DNA of 52,720 nt. Origin: Caldilineales bacterium (GTDB taxonomy: Bacteria; Chloroflexota; Anaerolineae; Caldilineales; Caldilineaceae). A program made the position numbers and the translations under genes. A model generated the notes under the pieces. The model saw nothing but the letters and a program-made list of their open reading frames with translations, did no database searches and had not been told where the DNA came from. The stretch is taken from contig JAAXGZ010000005.1 in assembly GCA_012271135.1 (NCBI GenBank), positions 1-52,720 of the forward strand, in the 5' to 3' direction. Below, in pieces: positions 43,792 through 52,304 of the stretch; within the stretch, counting starts at the first letter, position 1; each line of letters begins with the position of its first letter.

Positions 43792-45060
43792 ATGCCTTCT
43801 CCACTGAAGGCCTCGCTCAAGGCGGCGAGGCGCCTCGCCATCCGCAAACAACTGCTCAACAGCCACGCGCTGCTTCGGTCCGAGGCAGACAAACGGGCCA
43901 TTCGCAAGGTTCTGGAGGCTCTCCGCTGCATCCAGATTGATCCGATCCGCGCGGTGGAACGAACCGAGCTTCTGGTCCTGTGGAGTCGCCTGGGCAACTT
44001 CGCTCCGGGCCTGCTCAATGAACTGCTCTACACCGACAGGCTCTTCTTCGAAAACTGGGCCCACTGCGCTTCCATCTGTCTGATGGACGACTACCCGTTG
44101 TTCCTCCACCGGATGCAGGCCTTTGCCGCGACCAGCGAGACGGACGGCAGTCGCACGGCCCAATGGATAAAGCAAAACGGAGCCCTGTTGGCACAAGTCA
44201 GGGAGGAGTTCCGGATGCGCGGCCCCCTTGCCGCGCAGGACATCACCATCGAGATACCGCATGTACCCTGGCACTCCACCGGCTGGACCAGCGGCCGCAG
44301 CGTACCGCGCATGCTGGACCACCTGTTCTTCCGGGGCGAATTGATGGTGGCGCAGCGTTCCGGCAACCGCAAGGTCTGGCACCTGACCGACGAGTTCCTG
44401 CCATCGTGGGCCGATCGCACACCCATGACCCCGGATGAGTGCTGCCGTCGAGCCGTGCCATTCGCCCTGAAGGCACTGGGCATCGGTACAGCCCGGGACA
44501 TCAAGCACCACTTCATGCGCCACGCCTATCCCGACCTGGAGTCGGTCCTGGCATCCCTGGCAGCGGATGGAACCATCCTGCCCGTCGAACTGGTGGACTC
44601 GGACAACAGAGCCGGGCCCGGCTCGTGGATGGTCCATGCCGAGGATGCCGAGATGCTGCAGCGCCTGGAGGTCGACTCGAACTGGGAGGGCCGCACCGTG
44701 CTGCTGTCCCCGTTCGACAACCTGATTTGCGACCGCAGGCGCAACCTGCCCCTGTTCGGCTTCGACTTCACAATCGAAATTTACGTGCCGGTAGCCAGAC
44801 GTCGCTACGGGTACTACGTCCTTCCGATCCTGTCAGGCGACTCGGTGCTCGGGCGGGTGGACACCGAAATGGACCGGAAGCGGCACGAACTGCACTTCAA
44901 GGCACTCTATCTCGAAGAGGGGCGGGAGCGCGACCTGCACCTCGCCGAGGGCCTCGTCCGGACCATGCAGGAGCTGGGGATGTTTCTGGGCGCGCAACGA
45001 ATCAAACTGGGCAGACGTATGCCGGTCAAATGGCGGCAGGCCCTCAGAACTCACTTGTGA
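43792..45060 (+). CDS. YcaQ-type DNA glycosylase / winged-helix protein
   Basis: 422 residues from ATG 43792. The family N-terminus with the catalytic Q-x-D motif is present (RCIQIDPIRAVERTELLVLW, Gln48 and Asp50), followed by winged-helix segments, the CASICLMDDYPLF block near residue 102 and the RRRYGYYVLPILSGD and LGRVDTEMDRKRHELHFKAL C-terminal blocks typical of the HTH_42/YcaQ family. E. coli YcaQ unhooks interstrand crosslinks and removes damaged bases. This gives a plausible DNA-repair role; activity is inferred from the motif. It is co-transcribed with the upstream PLP enzyme. Confidence 0.88.
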   Translation: MPSPLKASLKAARRLAIRKQLLNSHALLRSEADKRAIRKVLEALRCIQIDPIRAVERTELLVLWSRLGNFAPGLLNELLYTDRLFFENWAHCASICLMDDYPLFLHRMQAFAATSETDGSRTAQWIKQNGALLAQVREEFRMRGPLAAQDITIEIPHVPWHSTGWTSGRSVPRMLDHLFFRGELMVAQRSGNRKVWHLTDEFLPSWADRTPMTPDECCRRAVPFALKALGIGTARDIKHHFMRHAYPDLESVLASLAADGTILPVELVDSDNRAGPGSWMVHAEDAEMLQRLEVDSNWEGRTVLLSPFDNLICDRRRNLPLFGFDFTIEIYVPVARRRYGYYVLPILSGDSVLGRVDTEMDRKRHELHFKALYLEEGRERDLHLAEGLVRTMQELGMFLGAQRIKLGRRMPVKWRQALRTHL

Positions 45061-45233
45061 GTCTTGTGATCGGCTGGACGGCGGCGAGGGGTAGTGGTGC
45101 GGAGTGGTTCCGGCACCCTCGCGGGTTTGCCGACTCCGTCTGGCACGGGGTTGCAGACATCAAAGTCGCTCGCGCGGGTTGGCTGTCCCAGCAGCACATC
45201 CTATCCCCGCTTCCACATTCCCACATGGGCAGT

Positions 45234-45242
45234 TGATAGAAT
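45234..45242 (+). promoter_or_regulatory. Extended -10 promoter element of the MNT-HEPN gene
   Basis: TGATAGAAT with -10 TAGAAT at 45237-45242. This overlaps the first in-frame ATG (45241), which is why ATG 45259 was chosen as the gene start. Confidence 0.4.
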
Positions 45243-45258
45243 GGGCGTTGTCGGCAGG

Positions 45259-46425
45259 ATGACCAACCAGATTCCAGGCATGGGTACGAAGCAGGCAACC
45301 TCACTGGACCGGGGACGGGGACACCCGGATCCCTTGGCTCTAGCAGTGGCCCGGGAACTCCAGCACCAGCTCCCTGAAACGCAGGAAGTGGTGCTGTTTG
45401 GCAGCCGGGCCCGGGGTAACTGGCACCTCTGGTCCGACCTTGACCTGGCAGTGATTGGCGATAGTTCCGACAAGCAGGAGCAAAACGCCCTGCGCCAGCA
45501 GGCCAAGAGAATTGTCGAAGACCTGTACCACAAGGCTCTGTACGTACAGGTGGTGCCCATACCTCGAACAGAGTTTGAGGCTTTGCGAACGTCATTGCCA
45601 CATCTTGTGGGGCAAGTACAACGCTGGGGCATTAAGCCCAATGGAGAGCGGCTCCCACACATGACGCAAAACAACCCTTGGCCCGGGGTCCAAACGCGCC
45701 TGCAATCAGTTCGTCGGCACCTGGTAAAAGCACTCAAGGCATTGGCTGTTGAAGACTCGGACAGCGCCATTCAAAATGCACAGGGAGTGTTGGAGACCAC
45801 GCTCAAGGCAGCACACGGCGCCCTTGGCGGCGATCCCGAGAACACCCACGACCTGCAGGAGTTGATCGACACTTTCCCTGAAGCATATCGGGACTGGCTG
45901 GACGGTATGCTGTCGAAGGAACAAATGGAGGAACTGACCACTTTCCGGGTGAAGAGTGCGTACAGTGGCGAGGACATTCCCTGGCCGACGGATTCCGCAG
46001 AATATCTTGTTGATGCAGTGCAGGACCAATGCGGACGCTTGGCGGGTCTGATCTTGGATTTCTTGGGCAAGACCCCGCATGAGGTGGGATACGTCGAGTG
46101 GGTAGGGGAAGGCCCCTTGGCCGGTTGGGAATCCGTTGCGTTGGATTACTTTTCGCCTGTTGAGGTGGAACTTCGGCGGGACACTGAGGACGCCATCGGA
46201 CTGTTGCACAGGCATATGTCTGCCATCTTGCCCGCGCAAGGTTTGAATCGTATAGAAGCTGCCTGGCGCGAGAAAGGTGCGCCTCCGGATGCAGTGGATC
46301 GAATGTTCCAAGTACAACGGGAGCCCTCTCAATGGCAGTCCCTGCTACCGGGCGATGCGGCATTCGATAACGACGATACCCAGGCATCCGACAACGACAC
46401 CTGCCCACCGCCACCAGGCCCATAA
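45259..46425 (+). CDS. Single-chain MNT nucleotidyltransferase-HEPN protein with Uma2-like tail
   Basis: 388 residues. The N-terminal MNT domain has the G-S-R-A-R-G core and S-D-L-D-L metal motif (VLFGSRARG, SDLDLAVIG, residues 45-66). It is followed by a helical HEPN-type domain (HDLQELIDTFPEAYRDW, FRVKSAYSGEDIPWP). I do not see the R-x4-6-H ribonuclease motif. In MntA-HepT systems the MNT protein AMPylates the separate HEPN toxin; here both lie in one chain, so it may be an inactive or self-regulated relative. The last 75 residues include a 55-residue segment (A-I-G-L-L-H near 312 to L-L-P-G-D near 366) that matches the Uma2 protein's tail without gaps, 22 identities. DNA next to it holds the YcaQ operon (upstream) and a TnpB fragment (downstream). 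Confidence 0.85.
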   Translation: MTNQIPGMGTKQATSLDRGRGHPDPLALAVARELQHQLPETQEVVLFGSRARGNWHLWSDLDLAVIGDSSDKQEQNALRQQAKRIVEDLYHKALYVQVVPIPRTEFEALRTSLPHLVGQVQRWGIKPNGERLPHMTQNNPWPGVQTRLQSVRRHLVKALKALAVEDSDSAIQNAQGVLETTLKAAHGALGGDPENTHDLQELIDTFPEAYRDWLDGMLSKEQMEELTTFRVKSAYSGEDIPWPTDSAEYLVDAVQDQCGRLAGLILDFLGKTPHEVGYVEWVGEGPLAGWESVALDYFSPVEVELRRDTEDAIGLLHRHMSAILPAQGLNRIEAAWREKGAPPDAVDRMFQVQREPSQWQSLLPGDAAFDNDDTQASDNDTCPPPPGP

Positions 46426-46492
46426 CAGTTCGCTGATCTCTGCGGTTTTCTGCCGGTTGCCGTAATGACCTGATGATTGCCGGTGTGCGGCC

Positions 46493-46760
46493 ATGGACAA
46501 AACCCCGGCGTGGGAACCAAGGCCTCCGGCGGACGATGGAACCGAGGCTCCCGTGACCGCCATCCCCAAGTCCAGCAAACCCGACACGCCGCCGGCCCGG
46601 CACAAGGGCCACCGGATCGCACTGGCCCCCACGACCCGCCAGGCATCCCTGCTGGCGCAGCATCCGGGTTATGTCTGGTTCGCTGGCAATTGGACGTTGG
46701 ACACGTTTCAGGCGGCACCGGACGATGGTGCACGGCTGTCGGACTTGGATCTGCGTGATG
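46493..46760 (+). pseudogene. N-terminal fragment of an IS200/IS605-type TnpB
   Basis: From ATG 46493, after a 35-residue proline-rich start, the frame reads KGHRIALAPTTRQASLLAQH then YVWFAGNWTLDTFQAAPDDG, the helix-turn-helix N-terminal domain of TnpB proteins. It loses similarity after about residue 90; no RuvC motifs follow. The gene is therefore truncated, unlike the separate TnpB remnant at 49321. Confidence 0.65.
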
Positions 46761-47321
46761 ACTCCACTCGCGACCAAGGCGACGCGCAGTCGGACCTCCG
46801 TTGGTGCGCGGCCATTGTTGTCGGTTTATGGCACGGCAGGTGCCAGCCGGCTGCATTCCAGCCCCCGCCCAAGGCAAGTTTGCGATCCCGCCCGGCCGAG
46901 GGCTGGTTCGACGCGTGCTTTGCGGGGTCGTTTAGGATCGTTGTCGAGGGCCGGGACCGTTTGCTACACGCTGTTCACGTTCAGAGCCTGTTTCGAATGT
47001 ACTTTGGTCCGATGCGGGAAGCATATAGAAGGGGTCCGGAAGCCCTCCACCGAGAGTTTGGAGGTCCGTCCGAACCGTGCGGCGCATGTCGGGCTGCAAG
47101 GTGACCGGCCTGGCCAGAACCGACCATACTCCGTGCCGGCCGAAGGCAACTGCATCGTTCGGAGGACACATTGCTTGGTCGGTTAAGATGGTTGGCAAGG
47201 CCTGCGGGATTCACACCTCGCCGAGCGCGTCCCTGCGAGGTGCGGGACGCGCGCATTCAACCGCCAACCCTTGCGGGCCCGGCGGTCGGAACAGCCAAGA
47301 AGATCAGTTCGGGAACAGGTC
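46761..47321. other. Gap after the TnpB fragment
   Basis: Frames here are open but not protein-like, probably decayed TnpB and flanking DNA. A GC hairpin (GCGTCCC / GGGACGC, about 47227-47252) is present. Nothing else recognised. Confidence 0.4.
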
Positions 47322-48740
47322 ATGAGCGTACAGGCAATGCCAAGGGACTATTCGCTCACGGGAGCCGCCGAGCGAGCCGTTCCCTTGGACGATTTCGATA
47401 TCGAGTCGCGGATGGACGGTGTTTGGTGGAAGCCCACGCTGCCGCGCCAGGAGATGCGCGCCTTCATGGAACGCACCGACGGCCCTGCCCTGGCGCATTT
47501 CGGCCTCTGGTTCGTGCTGCTTGCCGCCAGCGCCGCATGGGCAGTAACCACTTGGGGAACGTGGTGGGCCATTCCCGCGTTCCTGGTCTACGGAACAATC
47601 TATTCGTCGTCGGATGCCCGATGGCATGAATGCGGACACGCAACGCCTTTCCGGACCCAGTGGCTAAACGAGCTCTTCTACCACATCAGTTCGTTCCTGA
47701 CGCTGCGGGAGGCCTACATGTGGCGCTGGAGCCACTCCCGTCACCATACGGACACCTACTTCGTAGGCCTCGATCCCGAGATCCAAGTGCAGCGGCCCGC
47801 CGATCTGCTGAAGATCGTCATGGACTTCCTCTATCTGCGGAGCGGTCCGCCCGAAGTCTGGCGCGTGGTGCGCAACGCCTGTGGCCGGCCCGGGCCGGAC
47901 GTGCGGCACTTTGTGCCGGAGGCGGAACGGAGCAGGATGTACTGGTCGAGCCGGGTCTACGTGGCAATTGTGGCCGCCTTCGCCATTTGGTCCATCGCCA
48001 TCTGGAGCTTCCTGCCCATGATGTTCATCCTCCTGCCGCGGTTCTACGGAGGATGGCTGCATCAACTGCTCGGCCTGACACAGCACGCAGGTCTCGGAGA
48101 AGACACGTACGACCACCGGGAGAACACACGCACTGTGTTGGTCAATCCGGTCTACCGCTACCTCTACATGAACATGAACTACCACATCGAGCACCACTCC
48201 GTGCCGATGGTTCCCTACCACGCGTTGGGGCGGTTCCACGAGGCCGTGAAGGACCAGATGCCGCCCGCCTACCCCAATCTGTGGGCAGTGTACAAGGAAA
48301 TGATTCCGGCACTGATCAAGCAGGCCACGGAAGATCCCGGCTACCAAATCATGCGTCCGATCCCCAAGGAGAAGGACAGGTCGACAGGAGTGGAATCCAT
48401 AGCCGCAGCCTCAGTGGACAGTGAATGGATCGAGGTCTGTTCCGTCGGCGAACTCGATGAAAACGATGTCCTGCGCGTGGACCACGGAGGCAGGGTCTTC
48501 GCCGTATGCCGCCTGGAAGGGGATGCCTATCACGCCACCGACGGCCTCTGCACCCACGAATACGCCGACCTGACCAACGGCATTGTTTTCGACGGAGTCA
48601 TCGAGTGCCCGCTCCACAACGGACGCTTCGACATCGTCAGCGGCAACGCGGTCCGCTCACCCGCCTGCGGCCGTCTGCAGACCTACCCCATCGAAGTCCG
48701 AGGTGACAGCATCTTCCTGCGCGTGCGCGCCGGAGATTGA
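47322..48740 (+). CDS. Fatty-acid desaturase fused to a Rieske [2Fe-2S] ferredoxin (MocD-MocE-like)
   Basis: 472 residues from ATG 47322. Residues 1-350 are an integral membrane di-iron desaturase/hydroxylase with three histidine boxes: HECGH (102-106), HSRHH (138-142) and HIEHH (288-292), with four hydrophobic segments. The last 95 residues are a Rieske domain with DGLCTHEYADL and IECPLHNGRFDI (C-x-H then C-x-x-H). The paired separate proteins are known as MocD (hydroxylase) and MocE (ferredoxin) in rhizopine catabolism; here they are one chain, so the ferredoxin could feed electrons straight to the di-iron site. The substrate is unknown and no reductase gene is beside it. Confidence 0.9.
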   Translation: MSVQAMPRDYSLTGAAERAVPLDDFDIESRMDGVWWKPTLPRQEMRAFMERTDGPALAHFGLWFVLLAASAAWAVTTWGTWWAIPAFLVYGTIYSSSDARWHECGHATPFRTQWLNELFYHISSFLTLREAYMWRWSHSRHHTDTYFVGLDPEIQVQRPADLLKIVMDFLYLRSGPPEVWRVVRNACGRPGPDVRHFVPEAERSRMYWSSRVYVAIVAAFAIWSIAIWSFLPMMFILLPRFYGGWLHQLLGLTQHAGLGEDTYDHRENTRTVLVNPVYRYLYMNMNYHIEHHSVPMVPYHALGRFHEAVKDQMPPAYPNLWAVYKEMIPALIKQATEDPGYQIMRPIPKEKDRSTGVESIAAASVDSEWIEVCSVGELDENDVLRVDHGGRVFAVCRLEGDAYHATDGLCTHEYADLTNGIVFDGVIECPLHNGRFDIVSGNAVRSPACGRLQTYPIEVRGDSIFLRVRAGD

Positions 48741-48964
48741 AGGACGACAGCCTCAGGACGAGGCACGGATCGGTTTCACCGCACAATTCGGGAGCGTGGC
48801 AACAGACGCCAAGCCGCGCCACCTCCGGCGACAACACCGCCCAGTCCCCGGCTGCGGGCATGGACCCCAACGCGCCGGGGACGTGGTTGCTGCCGGCACG
48901 CGGCACGCAAAGTCCGTCCTGGTCCATTCCGTCTCCCTACGACTTCTATGCCAGCCATCGGGTG

Positions 48965-49275
48965 TCACCCGGCGATTGGATCGCGCGTCTTGAGTTCCGG
49001 GAACAGCGAGAAGTCGCGGTCCCGAGTCAGGAGCGCTTCAGCTCCATGGGCGACACATAGGGCGGCTATTCTGGCATCATGGACGACACCCCCCATGACT
49101 CGGGATCGTCTCACGAAGCTCACCAGCATCTCCAGAAATTCCTCGGTCTCACCAATCAACCGCATGGAGGGAGAGGAGCATGCATACGCCACCTGTTTCC
49201 TGCCGATGCCTGTGGCATCCTACGGGTCATGGACAGGAGCCACCGCCTTTCCCAGTTCGGCGCACGTGTGCCTCG
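48965..49275 (-). pseudogene. VapC-type PIN toxin, C-terminal two-thirds, with internal TAG
   Basis: The minus-strand frame ends with a clear PIN-domain C-terminus: EFLEMLVSFVRRSRVMGGVV then HDARIAALCVAHGAEALLTR and DFSLFPELKTRDP. Similarity can be followed upstream through GRKQVAYACSSPSMRLIGET to about 49275, across a TAG at 49222-49220. The N-terminal catalytic DTN block is missing, so it cannot be an active toxin. It stops where the TnpB element begins. Confidence 0.7.
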
Positions 49276-49320
49276 CGTCTCCCCTGCACGGCCGTCCCTA
49301 AAGCGGTCGGGAAGCCCTGG

Positions 49321-50740
49321 ATGATGTCGCACAAGGTCACGCGCAGCCTGCACAGCCAGGAGCTGAACCGGTCCAAGTACGAGCGCTTGTCCGACTTGGC
49401 CGCGCGGTGCGGACAGGTTCGGATGGATGCCTGGCGACGGTGCCGCGGGGTGTCCACGGCCCTTCAATCCCCCTCATCCGCGATATCTGGACGGACGAGG
49501 GCTACGCCTGGCACGGTCTCCCGGCGCGCCTGGGCAAGGCGACTCCGGCGGATACCCTGGGCGACATCGCGGCGGCGCGGGAGGCAGCCAAGGTGCCGGT
49601 CAAGCGCGCCGTGCGGCACCGCACCCGGGGTGACAATGCCGAGCGCCAGCGGCTCTACTCGCTGCTGAAGCGGAACCGCTGGACTGAGGATCCCTTCCTG
49701 CACCAGCGGATGCGCCAGGTCTGGCGCGGCGGCCGCTCCCGTGCCACCAACCAGATCGTGGCCGACGCGGGTTCCTACACCGCGCAGGTCTGGCACGGAC
49801 GGGCCTGGGGTCTACCTGCAGTCCATAGACCGCGGCCAACGCATCGCCATTCCGCTCAAGGGCACGCACCTGCCCTCCGGCACCTTCCGCATCCTCCTGC
49901 AACCCGACGGGCAGGTGGCGATCCACTACGCCATGGCCGAGGAGGAAGTATGCAGCACGCTCCCTGCGGGGCTGCCACCGTGGGCGTGGACAAGGGCTAC
50001 ACCGAGGCTTACACGGACAACGAAGGGGAGCGGCACGGCGAAGGGTTGGGCAACCTGTTGTCCGCCGAGGGCGACCACCGCAAGGTCAAGGGGCAAAGGC
50101 GCAACCAGCTACGGGCGGTCGAGCAGAAGCACCTGGCCCAGGGCTTAACCCGCAAAGCCCACAACATCCGGAAGAACAACCTGGGCAACTAAAAGTGGGA
50201 CCCCGGCGGCGGACTCGGCACCACCAGCAGGTGCGCAACCATCTCTGCCAGGCCGTCCAGGCCGTCGTGGACAAGAGGGACACGATCGCCTGCGAGGACC
50301 TGTCCGCCCTCATGCCGTCGGCTCCGTACCGCCACCGGGACACGACCCGCCGTCTGAACGGGTGGGTCAAGGGCGTCATGGCGGATACCCTCACTTCGAT
50401 ATCCCAACGCAGAGGTTCTGCGTTGGCCTTGGTCAATCCGGCCTGCACATCGCAAATCGACTCCCGCACGGGGCTGTTGCAGGGCCGGCGTCGCGGGGAC
50501 CGGTTTTACTGTTCCGACGGGTTTGTGCCGGACGCGGACACCAAGGCCGCCTGTAACATTCCGGCGAGGCTGTACGACGACGGGATTGCGTTGTACATGC
50601 CCTACAGGGACGTGCGCGCCCTGCTCGCGGAACGAACTAGGACCGCGGTGGGGACTGCCCGCCCCGGACTCGAGTTGCGGGGGCTTGCAACGCCGTCCCC
50701 ATCAACCGAGAGCGAAGTACCCAGAACCCACAAGGTTTGA
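49321..50740 (+). pseudogene. TnpB-like RNA-guided nuclease gene, frameshifted
   Basis: Starting at ATG 49321 (MMSHKVTRSLHSQELNRSKY), the reading moves through changed frames near 49470, 49806, 49962 and 50200, with a stop at 50190. The pieces join into one TnpB-like protein: GLPARLGKATPADTLGDIAA, VYLQSIDRGQRIAIPLKGTH, TVGVDKGYTEAYTD, ACEDLSALMPS and GDRFYCSDGFVPDADTKAA. The RuvC Asp, Glu and Asp residues are all still encoded. The zinc-finger region lacks the usual four Cys. Four or more frameshifts make it dead. Its stop TGA (50738-50740) sits exactly where vapC similarity resumes, so the element's right end is at or near 50737. Confidence 0.8.
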
Positions 50741-50969
50741 GGAACAGGTCCAAGCAACGAGTTGACGCCACGATTGCTCTGGGCTGGTGGCACTATCCTT
50801 CCAGATACGAGGGTTGGTTACAACTACTGAGGAATTCGTAGCAGCAAGGCCATGGAATCGCCCAAATGCCGTTGCCTTCCGCCAACGCGCGCATGAGCGA
50901 CGCGGCAGCAACGTGATGTCTCGATTCGCGCCGGTGGGCGTACACGAGGAGATTCGTGTCGACGGCCAT
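50738..50969 (-). pseudogene. VapC-type PIN toxin, N-terminal half, frameshifted
   Basis: From ATG 50969 the frame reads MAVDTNLLVYAHRRESRHHV and GIWAIPWPCCYEFLS, a VapC N-terminus with its first catalytic Asp. One extra base near 50828 shifts it; the next frame continues VVVTNPRIWKDSATSPEQSW and RQLVAWTCSS, then stops matching at 50738, the end of the TnpB element. The ATG overlaps the vapB stop (TGATG). The C-terminal half is absent. Confidence 0.75.
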
Positions 50970-51217
50970 CACCGCAGCTTGGACTCCCCGTATATCTCCC
51001 CCCGAAGATCCTGCCAAGAATACGCCTCCAAGGGGTCCCTCGCGCCCGCATCGCCCACGCTATGGTCGGGCAGATGGTAGCGTGGGCTGGGAGCCGTGGC
51101 GGAAAGCACCTGGCGAAGGCCCTCTTCGACCACCGCGCGCAAGGTACGTCCGGTTCGCTATGCGTGCCGCTTCGCCCGCAGTAGCAATTCGTCCTGGATG
51201 TCAAGTGTCGTCTTCAT
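50969..51217 (-). pseudogene. VapB-type antitoxin with internal TAG
   Basis: Reading from ATG 51217: MKTTLDIQDELLLRAKRHA, then TAG (51160-51158, codon 20), then RTGRTLRAVVEEGLRQVLSA and PLEAYSWQDLRGEIYGESKL, ending at 50969. The frame is otherwise intact over 82 codons and matches ribbon-helix-helix VapB antitoxins. The TGA overlaps the vapC start (TGATG), the standard vapBC arrangement. A single substitution could have created the TAG. Together with the broken vapC this locus is dead. Confidence 0.78.
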
Positions 51218-51500
51218 GTCATCCATGCTAGCCATATCGACGTCAATGGTCAAGCCATACCGTAGATGGGCACCGATGCCCACACACATTGCAACAGTGC
51301 CGCGCTCGTGCCTGACATGCGCCTTGACAGTTCCGGATACACCTTGTCCAAGCCTGTTACCCGCAGGGACAGGAGCAGGTGCGCTGCGTCGCAGGGCATA
51401 CCGACGACAATCCGTATGGCCGACAGCCGTGCACATCCCATACCATTGGGCGAGTACCCAGCGGAACCCACCCGTTTTCCTCATGCAGATCGGAGATCTT

Positions 51501-52304
51501 ATGTCAAATAATGCCCTGAAGGTCCACATTACAGGCGTCTATGGCCTTATCGGCAATCTTGTCTACAACCACCTCAACAGACAGCCGGCCCGCTATGACG
51601 TGTACGGCAGCAGCCGACGCTCCGCCAGCTCCACCCGCGCCGATGCCGATGCTCTGGTACCGCTGCCGGACACGCACTTCGTGCAGGCCGATCTGGGGGA
51701 TGCCGACGCCATGCAGCAAGCCATTGCCGGCATGGACGCCGTACTGCACATCGGGGCGGTACCGGATCCGGCAGCCGCGTTTGAGGACGTGCTGCACAGC
51801 AATGTGGTCGGAACCTACAACGTGCTGGAAGCCTGTCGGGAGGCGGGGGTCAAGCGTCTCGTATATGCCAGTTCCGTCATGGCCACGATGGGCTACTTCT
51901 ACTTCCAGGAACCCTACAACGCCATCCGGGAACAGCGCTTTGAGGCCGTGCCGGAGGATATTCCCCTCATCACACCTGCGGATCCGCCCCGTCCCACCGA
52001 ACCCTATTCAGCCAGCAAGGTCTGGGGGGAAGGCATTTGCCGAACCTACCATGATGCCCACGACATTGCCACCGTGTGCCTGCGCATAGGGGCCGTCAAC
52101 AAGGAAGACCGCAGCCTGTTTGCCTGGACCGATTCCCTTTGGTGCAGCCAAAGGGACGTGATCAACATCATTGAACTGGCCTTGCAGGCGACCGCGTCAC
52201 CCTGTTTCCATATCTGCTACGGGATTTCGGACAATCGGCATCGCTGGGTTGATCTGGAACCTTCACGCCAAGCGTTGGGTTTCGTGCCCCAGGACAGCGC
52301 CTAG
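51501..52304 (+). CDS. NAD(P)-dependent epimerase/dehydratase-family oxidoreductase
   Basis: 267 residues from ATG 51501, with GGAG 5 nt upstream. The Rossmann motif ITGVYGLIGNLVYNHL (G-x-x-G-x-x-G) is at the N-terminus, the NAD-site Asp block VQADLGDADAM near 65, SNVVGTYNVLEACREAGVKR near 100 and the catalytic YSASK (Y-x-x-x-K) near 177. An extended SDR. The short length and lack of the usual C-terminal sugar-binding lobe suggest a uronate-dehydrogenase-like or unassigned oxidoreductase. The longer open frame extending upstream to 51096 is discarded. Confidence 0.9.
   Translation: MSNNALKVHITGVYGLIGNLVYNHLNRQPARYDVYGSSRRSASSTRADADALVPLPDTHFVQADLGDADAMQQAIAGMDAVLHIGAVPDPAAAFEDVLHSNVVGTYNVLEACREAGVKRLVYASSVMATMGYFYFQEPYNAIREQRFEAVPEDIPLITPADPPRPTEPYSASKVWGEGICRTYHDAHDIATVCLRIGAVNKEDRSLFAWTDSLWCSQRDVINIIELALQATASPCFHICYGISDNRHRWVDLEPSRQALGFVPQDSA

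Noticed and set aside
48965..50969. One vapC gene cleanly split by TnpB
   Set aside because: The two fragments overlap by at least ten diverged codons, too long and too different for a target duplication; kept only as a weaker alternative.
531..51160. Stop-codon recoding (TAG/TGA read as sense)
   Set aside because: Housekeeping genes here end in all three stops and have no internal stops; the interrupted genes are all dispensable types.
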